The notes beneath the pieces were generated by a model, which worked only from the letters and a program-made list of their open reading frames with translations, did no database searches and was not told the origin of the DNA. Below are positions 23,814-34,177 of a stretch of 64,000 bases of DNA, one piece after another (the first letter of the stretch is position 1; every line of letters begins with the position of its first letter). A program made the position numbers and the translations under genes. Source of the stretch: Rhodanobacteraceae bacterium (GTDB taxonomy: Bacteria; Pseudomonadota; Gammaproteobacteria; Xanthomonadales; SZUA-5); assembly GCA_024234055.1 (NCBI GenBank), contig JACKOW010000003.1:1-64000 (forward strand). Direction: 5' to 3'.

Positions 23814-25168
23814 GAGCCAAGATGTCTTTCCACATGCGAGAAACCGGGATGCGCCATTCCAGAGGCTTCACGCTGGTCGAACTGATGATTGCCTTGCTGA
23901 TTGGTTTGATTGGCACTATCGGCATCGTCAGTCTGTTCAGCGGCACCAGCAAGACCAACCGATTCCAGGAAGCCTTGGCGCGCCTTCAGGAGAACGGTCG
24001 CTACGCAACACTTCGCATTGAAAGCGATCTGAGAATGTCAGCCGCTCAGTACTGCTCTGCCTACAAGGGCACCTTGCTCACCGGCACGGTCACTCCCATG
24101 GCGACCGAACGCCCACCCGCAGTCTATGCGGCCAATCTGTTTCTCCCGGATTCGGGGAATATGCGCAGCGTTGACGCGGCTGGATACGCCTCAACTTCAA
24201 ATGCCACCAGTGGCTACGGTCTGAGCCAGCGCTTCTTCATGCAGGGATACACCTGCACCACCGGCACGAGTTGCACACCCGCCTTGCCGAATCCGGCCAT
24301 GTTCCCGCCGGCAGGTCTTTCCGCTGGCAATCGGGTTCCCAACAGCGACATCCTGACCACGAGATATCAACGCGGCACCGGTTGGCCCGTGGTTGGCCCA
24401 GAGGCGGATTGCGTCAGTGGTGGAACGATCGAGATCAGCCCCCAGCCCGGTGATGATCTGGTCAATTTTTCACCAACTCCGCTGGAGTTGGCATATCTGA
24501 GCGACTGCAATTCGCCCGCCATCATCCCGATCACCGGTAGATCCGGGAACACCCTGACCCTTGGCACCTTGCTGGGCGGTCCTTATCCCCCAAATTGTGG
24601 TGGAGCAAGTGGGCGCGACAAGCGCCTGTTCAATTTCAGCACCGATTTTGTGACCATCACCTACTACCTTGCCTTCAGAGCCGATGACAATCCCGACGCA
24701 AGACCGAACAGCGGTGCAGATCGACTAGTGCCGGTGCTGATCCGCCGTGTCAACGGGGTCGAGCAGGAACTCGTGCGCGGTATTGATCGGCTGGATTTCC
24801 GCTATGGCGTCAGAGACAACCAGGGAGCGTTGCGATTCCTCAACGCCGAACAAGTCAATAACAACCTGGGCGGGACGATCACCTGCACCCCAAGTCCAGC
24901 CAACGTTCCACCGCAAACCGCCGAGAACGCGCCAGGTGTACCAGAACCACAATGCCTCTGGAGATCAGTGCAACGCGTGGAGGCGCACTTGCTGGTAGGT
25001 CCGGGTCAGGAAGTACCGTCCATGGACTCGATCTCACGCGGCTATCGCTACCTGGATGTGGAGTACAACCCGGACGAGAACACGCCCTTGCCTTCGGGAA
25101 TCCTGAGCATGAATGTGCCTCGTCGTGAGTTCATTGCCCACGCCGCCAATCGTAACCGTGTCCTTTGA
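23810..25168 (+). CDS. pilW: Type IV pilus assembly protein PilW
   Basis: The 452-residue minor pilin carries the prepilin site G then FTLVELMIALLIGLIG. The ATG at 23810 is coupled to pilV; a second ATG at 23852 would leave a compact five-residue leader (MRHSRG type) and could also be used. The large cysteine-containing globular domain is longer than in Pseudomonas PilW, as is common in Xanthomonadales. PilW takes part in the tip complex with PilV, PilX, PilE and PilY1. Confidence 0.86.
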   Translation: MRAKMSFHMRETGMRHSRGFTLVELMIALLIGLIGTIGIVSLFSGTSKTNRFQEALARLQENGRYATLRIESDLRMSAAQYCSAYKGTLLTGTVTPMATERPPAVYAANLFLPDSGNMRSVDAAGYASTSNATSGYGLSQRFFMQGYTCTTGTSCTPALPNPAMFPPAGLSAGNRVPNSDILTTRYQRGTGWPVVGPEADCVSGGTIEISPQPGDDLVNFSPTPLELAYLSDCNSPAIIPITGRSGNTLTLGTLLGGPYPPNCGGASGRDKRLFNFSTDFVTITYYLAFRADDNPDARPNSGADRLVPVLIRRVNGVEQELVRGIDRLDFRYGVRDNQGALRFLNAEQVNNNLGGTITCTPSPANVPPQTAENAPGVPEPQCLWRSVQRVEAHLLVGPGQEVPSMDSISRGYRYLDVEYNPDENTPLPSGILSMNVPRREFIAHAANRNRVL

Positions 25169-25183
25169 CAGGTCAGAATCGTC

Positions 25184-25837
25184 ATGAACCCGATCCGCAA
25201 TCATCGCAAACGTCAGAACGGTGCAGTGCTGTTCCTGGCACTGACGTTCCTGCTGTTGTTGACCATCCTCGCGGTCACGGCCAGCAGCACCTCCATCATG
25301 CAGGAACGGATGGTCGGCGGTATGCGCAATCGACAACTGGGACTGATGGGCGTGGAGAGCACGCTGAGAGGTGCGGAAGAGACGCTTTGGAACCTGAATT
25401 TCAACAACGCCAGACACCCCTTCCCACCGTGCCTTGGACCGACAAGCACCACCCTTTGTGCCATCAAGGTGCGGTCTGACGGTACGCTTCCGCCCTATGC
25501 CCAGAACTTCCGCACCAATCGCAGCTGGATCGATCCGAGCAGTGATGGTGCCCAGACCTATGCCCGCGACATGTCCGCCATGACGGGCGATCAAATCACT
25601 GCCAATCTGTCAACCCAGCCCCGCTTCATCATTGAGAATCTGGGCGACGTTCTGCCTGACAGCGCCGGCAAGACGGGTGGCGTAATCCAGCCGGCCGGCG
25701 GCGGGGCCAGTGCAAGCACTCTGGTGTTTTACCGCATTACCGCGCGCAGCCAAGGCGGTACTGACGCAGTGGTCCGAATCGCCGAGAGCTACTACGCCGC
25801 CATTGATCTGGGCAATACCGGCATCAACCCCAACTAG
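25184..25837 (+). CDS. pilX: Type IV pilus assembly protein PilX
   Basis: The 217-residue product has the PilX N-terminal region: a basic leader, then GAVLFLALTFLLLLTILAVTA and QERMVGGMRNRQ, the conserved segment after the helix. The cleavage glycine is followed by Ala rather than Phe, as usual for PilX. It sits between pilW and pilY1, 15 nt after pilW. Confidence 0.88.
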   Translation: MNPIRNHRKRQNGAVLFLALTFLLLLTILAVTASSTSIMQERMVGGMRNRQLGLMGVESTLRGAEETLWNLNFNNARHPFPPCLGPTSTTLCAIKVRSDGTLPPYAQNFRTNRSWIDPSSDGAQTYARDMSAMTGDQITANLSTQPRFIIENLGDVLPDSAGKTGGVIQPAGGGASASTLVFYRITARSQGGTDAVVRIAESYYAAIDLGNTGINPN

Positions 25838-25871
25838 CTGCAATCCATCGACCTCGTCGCAGGGATTTACC

Positions 25872-28800
25872 ATGTCATATTCCATCTTTTCGCCGTCCAG
25901 CGCCACATCAGGCCGAGGCCCGCGGGCGCAGCGGGCGCTGTTTCTGGCGCCGTTGTTGGCCTACGCCTCCCTGGGCGCCGCTCAACCCGCGCCCGGCACG
26001 GTCGATCTCCTTCCTACCCCGCCGGAGATCACCTCCAGCGTGGCACCCAATCTGATGATCTCCTTCGACGATTCGGGTTCCATGGGCCGAAACTACATGC
26101 CCGATCGCCGGCCCTTCGACAACAACGGCTGGGGCGCAGACGACTCGCAGAACTTTCTGGGCTCTGCCGACTACAACAGCGGCCGCCCGTGGCTGTGCGC
26201 GGGTGTGATCGATCATCGGGTCACCGATCCGACCGATATTCGCTCACGGCCGATGAATGGCGTCTATTACAATCCGAATGCCGACTACCAGCCGCCCTAC
26301 AAGGCCGATGGTGTCACCTTGTTCCCCGATGCCTCCTTCAGTGCGGCCTGGGACAACGGCATTACCGCCAATTGGCCCACCAACGGCGCCAACACGGTAA
26401 CTACCCGAAACTTGGGGACAACCAGCAGAATCTGCGGCAACAGTGCCGGTTACTATCGCCTGAAATCCAATGTGACCCTGAACGTCGATGCCGACGGCAA
26501 TGTCACCAATACTGGCACGCTTTACACGGCGAACAACTGGGAATGGGTCAGCTTGCCCGCCAGCGAAAGGCAGAACTATGCCAACTGGTATTCCTATTAC
26601 CACATCCGCTCACTGGCAGCTCGCTCTGCGTTTTCTCGCGCGGTTGCGCCTTTTGATGAGAACATCCGGGTAGCCTGGCAGAATTTCAACAGCAACAGAC
26701 TGGTCAGTGGCACCGACATTTACAAGTTTGTCGATGTTCCCGCCACCAACAATGTGCGCTCCCGCTTTTACGACTGGCTCTATACGCATCCGGTACGCGG
26801 CGGCACGCCCAATCAGGCCACCACAATCCGAGCAGGCGACTTCTTCACCCGGAACAATGGTGCGCGGGACGAAAACCCCTATTGGGATCGCGATCTCAAC
26901 CGTGAACTCAGTTGCCGCCAGAATTTCCATCTGAATATCACGGACGGTCTCTGGAACGGTGGCACCGTGACAACAACGACGAATGACCGGGTTCCGGCTA
27001 CACAGACGCTGCCGGACGGGCGCACGTATTCGACGTCTGATAGTCAGTCGCAGATCATGTGGAACGAAGACACGCCGGTCAATCCGACCATGGCCGACCT
27101 TGCGTGGCATTATTGGCGAACTGACCTTCGGCCCGACTTCGCAGCGAACGTGGCAACGCGGTTGAAAGTGCCTCCTTTCCTGCCGGATCGATCCACCAAT
27201 CTGTTTGGGATACCTCTCGGATCGGGGCAGGATTCTCGAGACAACAAGGAGATCTATTGGAATCCCGCAAATGACCCTGCCTCGTGGCCACATCTGGTGC
27301 AGTTCTTCATCAGTTTTGGCGCCGACGGCACCGTGCCCAGAAACCCGACCAATTTCCTGCGCTACCGGCAGGGAACGTTGGCTTGGCCGGCGCCCGTCGC
27401 CGGCACCGACGATGGCAAGAAGATTGACGATATCTGGCATGCCGCCATCAACAGCAGAGGCAAGTTCTTCTCAACCGCCAATCCCGATGACCTGATCGTG
27501 GCGCTCAACGAGATCGTGTCCAGCATCATTGCCCGTCGCGGCGCCTCCACCGCAGTCTCGGTGTCCTTGCCCATCATCACCGACGGCACTACCGGCTACA
27601 CCGCAGGTTATGACACCGCCGATTGGTCTGGCTTCGTCACTCGCGTGGACCTGGATCCCCAGACCGGCGAACGTCTGGGCATACGCTGGGATGCCGCCTG
27701 TCTGCTGACTGGCGGGGCCTGCCCCAGCACCGCCCAGACCAATCTACCCGTGCGCGATCCGAATACCCGAGTCATCGTGACATCCGACGGTGTTCCTGGA
27801 TCCGGCAAGCCGTTCCGATATACCAACCTCAGCACCCGTCAACGAGACCGCTTGAACGTAGATCCATCCACGATACGTCTGGATCTCGGCACCTGGGCAG
27901 CCGATACCTTTGGTTCGGCGCGCGTGGACTATATCCGCGGACGACGTACCAATGAATCAACCTCCAGTCCGCGCTTCCGTGCACGCAGTTCGGTGCTCGG
28001 TGCCGTCATTCGCGGACAGCCCGTTTACGTCTCATCGCCAGTTTCCGGCTACGATGACAACTTCCCGGCCGGCAGCCCGGAGGAAGTCGCCAATCAGGCC
28101 GGCTTCTCCTATGCCCGCTTCCAGAATGACTACAGTGATCGCCGTCCAACCGTTTATGTCGCTGCCAACGATGGCATGCTGCATGCGTTTGACGCGCAGA
28201 ATGGACGGGAACTCTTCGCCTACGTGCCCAATGCGGTCATCGAGAACTTCAGACTGACCAAATCGACTCAAGTTGAATCTGGATTCACGCCGTCGGTGGA
28301 CGACAAGCCGGTATCGGGCGATGTGTTCATCAACGGTCGCTGGCGCACGATCATTCTCGGCTCCATGCGACTGGGCGGACGGGGTGTCTACGCGATCGAC
28401 GTCACCAATGCACCGTCAGCCACCTCTGCGACCGAAGATACGGAGAAGCTGAAACCGATGTGGGAGTTCACCAATGTGCCGCCGCCGGGAAACACGGCCA
28501 GCGACTGTGCACAAGGCGCTCGCCACTGCTCTTCGCTGGGCTACACCTATGAATCGGTGAACTTCGCACGCATCAAGTACCAGGACAAATGGGTGGCTTT
28601 CGTCTCCAGCGGCTATTTCCCCAAGGAATCTCTGGATCCAGCCAGTCGCGAGGCGGCTGCAAGCCGAACTTCGCTGTTGGTCATTGACCTTGCGACAGGA
28701 ACCCTGATCCGCGAGATTCGAACCACTTCCGCGCCACAAACCGCCACCGCGACCTTTGGCTTGTCGCAACCCATCGTCTATGACATTGGCAATAACCAGA

Positions 28801-29660
28801 CCGGCGATGTCGTTGTTGCCGGTGACCTCGCTGGCAATCTGTGGCGCTTCGACGTGTCCTCCGACACGCCGAGCGACTGGAAGGTGGATCTGATGTTCCG
28901 CAGCTATGGAAATGGCGGAGCAGCCCAGCCCGGTGACCAACCCATTTCCTCCGGGGCAATTCCGCTGGCAGATCCCTTGACTCGGGGACCGATCTGGATA
29001 TTTGGCACCGGCAAATTCCTTGGGCTGCCCGATAGAACTGCCGCCATACCCGAGCAAGCCTTTTACGGCGTCCGCGACTACGGCACCTGTCAGACCGGCA
29101 ATCCCACGGCCTGCGCGCGCTATCCGATCCAGGTCAACCAATTGGTCACTCAGACCCTGGTTCAGGATGGGGATGGCGTACGCCGCGTCACCACCGCCAA
29201 TCCGGTACCCGAGACGACGACCAGTGCGGGCAGACGTGGCTGGCGCATCCGGCTGAACCTTTCGGCCGAGCCCGGTGAGCGCGCCTTCACCATTCCCTTT
29301 GCCTTCTACAGTGCCAATGCCGTGCTGCTGCGCTCAATCATTCCCAAGGGCGTGGACCCTTGCGATCCAGGCGCACGCTACGGCCTGATGTTCGTGAATG
29401 CGGCAGACGGCACGGCTTTCGTGGACCTGAACGATGCCAGTCCCTCGCGCGTGGTCGGCGGTGTCGTGAGTACATCCACGCCGCCTGGCGACCCGATTAC
29501 CGTACGTGGAGGTGGCAAGCTGATCATTCCCGGCGTTCCTCCCAATGATCCAACAGTTGGTTCCGGATCTGTGCTCGACGCGATCCTGAACGGACCAGGC
29601 GCGGGGATCGCCAATCCACCCTGGCACCGCGGGGCGTGGCGCGAACTTCAGGATCAATAG
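25872..29660 (+). CDS. pilY1: Pilus tip adhesin/assembly factor PilY1
   Basis: The 1262-residue protein starts with a signal peptide (ALFLAPLLAYASLGAAQ) and, unusually early, a metal-site motif DDSGSMG (DxSxS) of von Willebrand A type. The C-terminal half, from about VYVAANDGMLHAFDAQNG, forms the quinoprotein-like beta-propeller of PilY1, including RIKYQDKWVAFVSSGY. The start at 25872 is chosen because it gives a clean signal peptide; the frame is open upstream into pilX. PilY1 sits at the pilus tip and is needed for assembly and surface sensing. It is the largest gene in the window. Confidence 0.93.
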   Translation: MSYSIFSPSSATSGRGPRAQRALFLAPLLAYASLGAAQPAPGTVDLLPTPPEITSSVAPNLMISFDDSGSMGRNYMPDRRPFDNNGWGADDSQNFLGSADYNSGRPWLCAGVIDHRVTDPTDIRSRPMNGVYYNPNADYQPPYKADGVTLFPDASFSAAWDNGITANWPTNGANTVTTRNLGTTSRICGNSAGYYRLKSNVTLNVDADGNVTNTGTLYTANNWEWVSLPASERQNYANWYSYYHIRSLAARSAFSRAVAPFDENIRVAWQNFNSNRLVSGTDIYKFVDVPATNNVRSRFYDWLYTHPVRGGTPNQATTIRAGDFFTRNNGARDENPYWDRDLNRELSCRQNFHLNITDGLWNGGTVTTTTNDRVPATQTLPDGRTYSTSDSQSQIMWNEDTPVNPTMADLAWHYWRTDLRPDFAANVATRLKVPPFLPDRSTNLFGIPLGSGQDSRDNKEIYWNPANDPASWPHLVQFFISFGADGTVPRNPTNFLRYRQGTLAWPAPVAGTDDGKKIDDIWHAAINSRGKFFSTANPDDLIVALNEIVSSIIARRGASTAVSVSLPIITDGTTGYTAGYDTADWSGFVTRVDLDPQTGERLGIRWDAACLLTGGACPSTAQTNLPVRDPNTRVIVTSDGVPGSGKPFRYTNLSTRQRDRLNVDPSTIRLDLGTWAADTFGSARVDYIRGRRTNESTSSPRFRARSSVLGAVIRGQPVYVSSPVSGYDDNFPAGSPEEVANQAGFSYARFQNDYSDRRPTVYVAANDGMLHAFDAQNGRELFAYVPNAVIENFRLTKSTQVESGFTPSVDDKPVSGDVFINGRWRTIILGSMRLGGRGVYAIDVTNAPSATSATEDTEKLKPMWEFTNVPPPGNTASDCAQGARHCSSLGYTYESVNFARIKYQDKWVAFVSSGYFPKESLDPASREAAASRTSLLVIDLATGTLIREIRTTSAPQTATATFGLSQPIVYDIGNNQTGDVVVAGDLAGNLWRFDVSSDTPSDWKVDLMFRSYGNGGAAQPGDQPISSGAIPLADPLTRGPIWIFGTGKFLGLPDRTAAIPEQAFYGVRDYGTCQTGNPTACARYPIQVNQLVTQTLVQDGDGVRRVTTANPVPETTTSAGRRGWRIRLNLSAEPGERAFTIPFAFYSANAVLLRSIIPKGVDPCDPGARYGLMFVNAADGTAFVDLNDASPSRVVGGVVSTSTPPGDPITVRGGGKLIIPGVPPNDPTVGSGSVLDAILNGPGAGIANPPWHRGAWRELQDQ

Positions 29661-29668
29661 TTGCACGA

Positions 29669-29696
29669 TGCCCCGGGGAGAATTCTCTCCGGGGCA
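29669..29696 (+). terminator. Hairpin after pilY1
   Basis: A 13-bp stem (TGCCCCGGGGAGA paired with its near-complement) closes over a tiny loop, 8 nt after the pilY1 stop. There is no T-tract, so it may only attenuate or stabilise the message ahead of pilE. Confidence 0.5.
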
Positions 29697-29776
29697 CGAC
29701 TCCAGCCAGAGGTTCTGGTGACGTTTTCAGGATCGACCAGACTGATGCCGTCCATCCTTTCCAACATTACAGGGGC

Positions 29777-30199
29777 ATGTCAGTGAAAAACCGGACCCAT
29801 TCCGGCTTTACCCTCGTTGAACTGGTGGTCGTCATGGCCATTCTGGCAATCATCGCCGCCATCGCGCTGCCCGCTTATCAGAACTATGTGCTACGGGCAC
29901 GACGCGTAGAGGGACGAGAAATGCTTCAGCGCATCGCCTCGGCCCAGGAACGCTTCTATACGAATCGGAATCGCTACACCGATGATCTGACCACCAACGC
30001 CGGATTGAACCTCGCCACCACCACCTCTGAGGGCGGTTACTACGTGGTGGGAGTGTTGGTTGCCGCAGACGGGCAATCGTACACGCTGACGGCGACACCT
30101 CAAGGGGCTCAAAGCGTCGATCAGTGTGCCAACCTGACGGTCAATAACGTCGGAGCCAGAGGCTTCTCGGGAAGCCAGACCAACGGCAAGTGCTGGTAG
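29777..30199 (+). CDS. pilE: Type IV pilin PilE
   Basis: The ~140-residue protein is a type IVa pilin-like subunit: short leader ending SG, then FTLVELVVVMAILAIIAAIALPAYQNYV, and a C-terminal disulfide pair (QCANL and GKCW). It resembles PilE of Xanthomonadales tip complexes rather than major PilA. The ATG at 29777 has AGGGG only 1 nt away; the in-frame GTG at 29783, six bases downstream, has the same AGGGG at 7 nt and may be the real start. It is the last gene of the pilus operon. Confidence 0.88.
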   Translation: MSVKNRTHSGFTLVELVVVMAILAIIAAIALPAYQNYVLRARRVEGREMLQRIASAQERFYTNRNRYTDDLTTNAGLNLATTTSEGGYYVVGVLVAADGQSYTLTATPQGAQSVDQCANLTVNNVGARGFSGSQTNGKCW

Positions 30200-30373
30200 G
30201 TAAGCCCCTGGCAGTTTTCAGATGTACTACCGCGACGCGCAGTACACTGACGCTCGCTGTGGTCCGTAAGGTAAATCACGCAAGTTGACAACGCGGACTT
30301 CTGAAATCCGCCACCGAGAATTTCGGCGGGAAGGACGACCTGAGAGGCTAAAGAGCAGCGTCTCAGACGATCT

Positions 30374-30449
<76 letters not shown>

Positions 30450-30591
30450 GCGCGCAGAGCCGTACATGTTAGTGCGGTACGCTGGCTTTGACAAGCGCGA
30501 CGACCTAGGGCGCGGGCGCTGGCTGGCCGCGAATCGGATGGATCAGCTGAACAATCCCGATCCGCCCGCAAAGCGCCCGACCTTCAGCGGT

Positions 30592-30597
30592 TATACT
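30592..30597 (+). promoter_or_regulatory. Possible -10 of the guaB operon
   Basis: TATACT matches a sigma-70 -10 box, 30 nt before the guaB ATG. No convincing -35 is seen. Confidence 0.4.
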
Positions 30598-30627
30598 GCC
30601 GCGCCTCGCGACACCTGAGGCAATCCC

Positions 30628-32085
30628 ATGCGTATTGTGGCCGAGGCGCTCACTTTTGATGACGTCTCGTTGGTACCGGCTTATTCCAACGTGCTGCCGC
30701 GGGATGTCGATCTCGCCACGCGCTTCTCGCGCCAGCTCAAGCTCAACATCCCCATCGTCTCGGCGGCCATGGACACGGTCACCGAGTCGCGCCTGGCCAT
30801 CGCCATGGCGCAGATGGGTGGATTGGGCATCGTCCACAAGAACATGACGATCGAGCAACAGGCGGCTGAAGTGCGCATCGTCAAGAAGTTCGAGGCCGGC
30901 GTGATCCGTGATCCGATCACGGTGCCGCCGGAAGCCAGCGTGCGCGAGGTGATGAAGCTCACGCGCAAGCACCAGATCTCCGGTGTGCCGGTGGTCGACG
31001 GCGCCGAGCTGGTCGGCATTGTCACCAGCCGCGATCTGCGCTTCGAAACCCGCATGGACGAGCCCGTCAGCCGCATCATGACGCCCAAGCCGCGCCTGAT
31101 CACGGTGCGCGAGGGCGCCAGTGATGACGAGGTACTGGCGCTGCTGCATGAGTACCGCATCGAGAAAGTGCTGGTGGTCAACGATCAGTTCCAGCTGCGC
31201 GGCATGATCACGGTCAAGGACATCCAGAAGGCCCGCGACAATCCCAACGCCTGCAAGGACGCCCAGGAGCGCCTGCGCGTGGGTGCCGCCGTGGGCGTGG
31301 GTGGCGATACCGAAGCCCGCGTGCATGCGCTGGTCGAAGCGGGTGTGGATGTGATTGTCGTCGACACGGCGCACGGTCATTCCCAGGGCGTGATTGATCG
31401 CGTGCGCTGGGTCAAGCAGGCCTTCCCGCAGTTGCAGGTGGTTGGCGGCAATATCACCACGGGCGATGCGGCCATGGCGCTGGTCGACGCTGGCGCCGAT
31501 GGCGTCAAGGTCGGCGTGGGTCCGGGTTCGATCTGCACCACCCGCATCATTGCCGGCGTGGGCGTGCCGCAGATTACGGCGGTGTCGATGGTGGCCAAGG
31601 CCATCGGCGACACCGGCGCGGCGATCATTGCCGATGGCGGCATCCGCTACTCCGGCGATGTCGCCAAGGCGCTGGTGGCCGGCGCCCATTGCGTGATGAT
31701 CGGCGGCCTTTTTGCCGGCACCGAAGAGGCGCCGGGCGAAGTGGAGCTGTATCAGGGCCGCAGCTACAAGTCCTATCGCGGCATGGGCTCGCTGGGCGCC
31801 ATGCAACGCGGCTCCAAGGATCGCTATTTCCAGGACGATTCCGACGCCGACAAGCTGGTGCCCGAAGGCATCGAGGGCCGGGTGCCTTATCGCGGTCCGC
31901 TGCGCAACATCGTCCATCAGCTGCTGGGCGGTGTGCGCGCCAGCATGGGTTATGTCGGTTGCGCCACGGTGGCGGCCATGCGCACGGAGCCCAGCTTCGT
32001 GCGCATCACCAATGCCGGCGTGCGCGAGTCTCACGTCCATGATGTGCAGATCACCAAGGAAGCGCCCAACTACAGGCTCGATTGA
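30628..32085 (+). CDS. guaB: IMP dehydrogenase
   Basis: GuaB oxidises IMP to XMP with NAD, the committed step to GMP. The 485-residue protein has the (beta/alpha)8 core with catalytic Cys303 in GPGSICTTR, two CBS domains inserted at about 93-205, and the late flap segment YRGMGSLGAM. It heads a three-gene operon (guaB, unknown membrane protein, guaA). Confidence 0.97.
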   Translation: MRIVAEALTFDDVSLVPAYSNVLPRDVDLATRFSRQLKLNIPIVSAAMDTVTESRLAIAMAQMGGLGIVHKNMTIEQQAAEVRIVKKFEAGVIRDPITVPPEASVREVMKLTRKHQISGVPVVDGAELVGIVTSRDLRFETRMDEPVSRIMTPKPRLITVREGASDDEVLALLHEYRIEKVLVVNDQFQLRGMITVKDIQKARDNPNACKDAQERLRVGAAVGVGGDTEARVHALVEAGVDVIVVDTAHGHSQGVIDRVRWVKQAFPQLQVVGGNITTGDAAMALVDAGADGVKVGVGPGSICTTRIIAGVGVPQITAVSMVAKAIGDTGAAIIADGGIRYSGDVAKALVAGAHCVMIGGLFAGTEEAPGEVELYQGRSYKSYRGMGSLGAMQRGSKDRYFQDDSDADKLVPEGIEGRVPYRGPLRNIVHQLLGGVRASMGYVGCATVAAMRTEPSFVRITNAGVRESHVHDVQITKEAPNYRLD

Positions 32086-32086
32086 G

Positions 32087-32608
32087 ATGCATGGCGACCA
32101 GGGCCACGAAGACGAAGAACAACTGCTGACGGTCGAATCCGGGCCCTATGTAGCCGATGCCGGTGGCGTCTACACCCGGGAGCGCGGTTCCGAACAATGG
32201 CTGGTTCTGCTGTTGTGCCTGGTCGGTGTAGGCATTCTGGCGCTGTTGCCGATCTCGCTGGAATCACGCATGCAGGCCTCGCTGTCACTGGTGGGTGGCT
32301 GTGGCGTGGGCAGCGTGTTGGCCACCTGGTGGCGCCGCCGCCGGCCCTTGCCGCTGGTGCTGCTTCAGGGCGACGTGCTGATGTGCTTTGCCCCCGGATT
32401 GGTGCCCAAGTTGCTGGCGCGCTTTCCCACCGAGGCCGTCACCAGCGTGGCCATGTCGCCCTCGCCTGCCGGCATTCAACTGGAATGGCTGTTCCGCGGC
32501 GGCGAACAGGGTCGATTCACCCTCAATCCTGATCCGCGCCTGGGGCTGCCCCTGGCCTTCTTCCTGGCTCGACGTTTCGGAACCCGCTTCAAGGATCATC
32601 GAACATGA
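32087..32608 (+). CDS. Unknown two-helix membrane protein between guaB and guaA
   Basis: The 173-residue product is not recognised. An acidic N-terminus (about 20 residues, HEDEEQ) leads to two hydrophobic helices, WLVLLLCLVGVGILALLPI and LSLVGGCGVGSVLATWW, then an arginine-rich stop-transfer RRRRP and a cytosolic C-terminal part that looks PH-like in pattern. It starts 1 nt after the guaB stop, and its own stop overlaps the guaA start by 4 bp, so it is firmly in the operon. A role tied to purine synthesis is only an inference from position. Confidence 0.8.
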   Translation: MHGDQGHEDEEQLLTVESGPYVADAGGVYTRERGSEQWLVLLLCLVGVGILALLPISLESRMQASLSLVGGCGVGSVLATWWRRRRPLPLVLLQGDVLMCFAPGLVPKLLARFPTEAVTSVAMSPSPAGIQLEWLFRGGEQGRFTLNPDPRLGLPLAFFLARRFGTRFKDHRT

Positions 32609-34173
32609 GCGTCAACATTCATCAGGATCGCATCCTGATCCTGGATTTCGGTTCGCAATACACCCAGCTGATCGCCCGCCGCGTCCGCGAGATCGGGGTC
32701 TATTGCGAGATCTGGGCCTGGGATCACAAGCCTGAAGACATCGCCGAATTCGCGCCGCGCGGGGTGATCCTGTCGGGTGGTCCGGAGTCCGTGACCGAGG
32801 CCGATTCGCCGCGGGCGCCGCAGGCAGTATTCGATCTGGGCGTGCCCATCCTCGGCATCTGCTACGGCATGCAGACCATGGCCGCTCAGCTCGGTGGCCA
32901 GGTGGTGCCAGGGGACGAACGCGAGTTCGGCTATGCCGCGGTGCTGCAAACCGCTGCTTGCTCCCTGCTGGACGAGCTCACTGTGGATAACGAGCAGCCG
33001 GCACTGGACGTCTGGATGAGTCACGGCGATCGCGTCAGCGCGCTGCCTCCGGGCTTTACGGCGGTTGCGGCGACCCAGAATGTGCCGATCGTGGCCATGG
33101 CCGATAGCGAACGTCGCTACTACGGCCTGCAATTCCATCCCGAAGTGACGCATACCCAGCATGGCGAAACCATTCTGCGTCGCTTTGTGGTCGACGAATG
33201 CGGCTGCGCCACGCTGTGGACCGCAGCCCTGATCATCGACGACGGCATTGCTCGGGTACGCGAGCAAGTCGGCAAGGACACGGTCTTGCTGGGCCTTTCC
33301 GGTGGCGTCGACTCCTCGGTGGTGGCAGCGCTGTTGCACCAGGCCATCGGCCAGCAGCTGTTGTGCATCTTCGTCGATACCGGATTGCTGCGCTTCCAGG
33401 AAGGCGACCAGGTGATGGCGCAGTTTGCCGAGCACATGCACCTGCGCGTGATCCGGGTCGATGCCCGCGAACGTTTCTTCGCAGCGCTGGCCGGCGTTGA
33501 AGATCCAGAGGCCAAGCGCAAGATCATCGGTGGACTGTTCATCGAAGTGTTCGAGGAAGAAGCCACCCGCCACGGCGATGTGCGCTGGTTGGCCCAGGGC
33601 ACCATCTATCCGGACGTCATCGAGTCGGCCGGCTCCCGAACCGGCAAGGCCCATGTGATCAAGTCACACCACAATGTCGGCGGCCTGCCTGCGCGCATGC
33701 GCATGGGCCTGGTCGAACCGCTGCGCGAGCTGTTCAAGGATGAGGTGCGGCGCATGGGTGTCGCCCTGGGACTGCCGCATTCGATGGTCTATCGCCACCC
33801 CTTCCCGGGGCCAGGCCTGGGCGTGCGTGTGCTCGGCGAAGTCAATGCCGCTGCAGTGAATGTGCTGCAGCGGGCCGACCATATCTTCATCGAGGAGCTG
33901 CGCCGCGCCGATCTTTACGACAAGGTCAGCCAGGCCTTCGCCGTGTTCCTGCCGGTACGTTCGGTGGGCGTGGTCGGCGACGCCCGCGCCTACGAACCGG
34001 TGATCGCCCTGCGCGCCGTCGAGACCATCGATTTCATGACCGCGCACTGGGCCCACCTGCCCTACGCCTTCCTCGACCACGTCGCCCGGCGCATCGTCAA
34101 CGAAGTCCGCGGCGTCTCCCGCGTGGTCTACGATATTTCCGGCAAGCCGCCGGCGACGATCGAGTGGGAGTGA
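32605..34173 (+). CDS. guaA: GMP synthase (glutamine-hydrolysing)
   Basis: GuaA aminates XMP to GMP with ATP and glutamine. The 522-residue protein has an N-terminal class I glutaminase (Cys86 in LGICYGMQ, with FHPE later), the ATP pyrophosphatase loop LSGGVDSSV, and the C-terminal dimerisation domain ending KPPATIEWE as in E. coli. It is coupled to the upstream membrane protein gene. A heptamer array begins 4 nt after its stop codon. Confidence 0.97.
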   Translation: MSVNIHQDRILILDFGSQYTQLIARRVREIGVYCEIWAWDHKPEDIAEFAPRGVILSGGPESVTEADSPRAPQAVFDLGVPILGICYGMQTMAAQLGGQVVPGDEREFGYAAVLQTAACSLLDELTVDNEQPALDVWMSHGDRVSALPPGFTAVAATQNVPIVAMADSERRYYGLQFHPEVTHTQHGETILRRFVVDECGCATLWTAALIIDDGIARVREQVGKDTVLLGLSGGVDSSVVAALLHQAIGQQLLCIFVDTGLLRFQEGDQVMAQFAEHMHLRVIRVDARERFFAALAGVEDPEAKRKIIGGLFIEVFEEEATRHGDVRWLAQGTIYPDVIESAGSRTGKAHVIKSHHNVGGLPARMRMGLVEPLRELFKDEVRRMGVALGLPHSMVYRHPFPGPGLGVRVLGEVNAAAVNVLQRADHIFIEELRRADLYDKVSQAFAVFLPVRSVGVVGDARAYEPVIALRAVETIDFMTAHWAHLPYAFLDHVARRIVNEVRGVSRVVYDISGKPPATIEWE

Positions 34174-34177
34174 AGCG

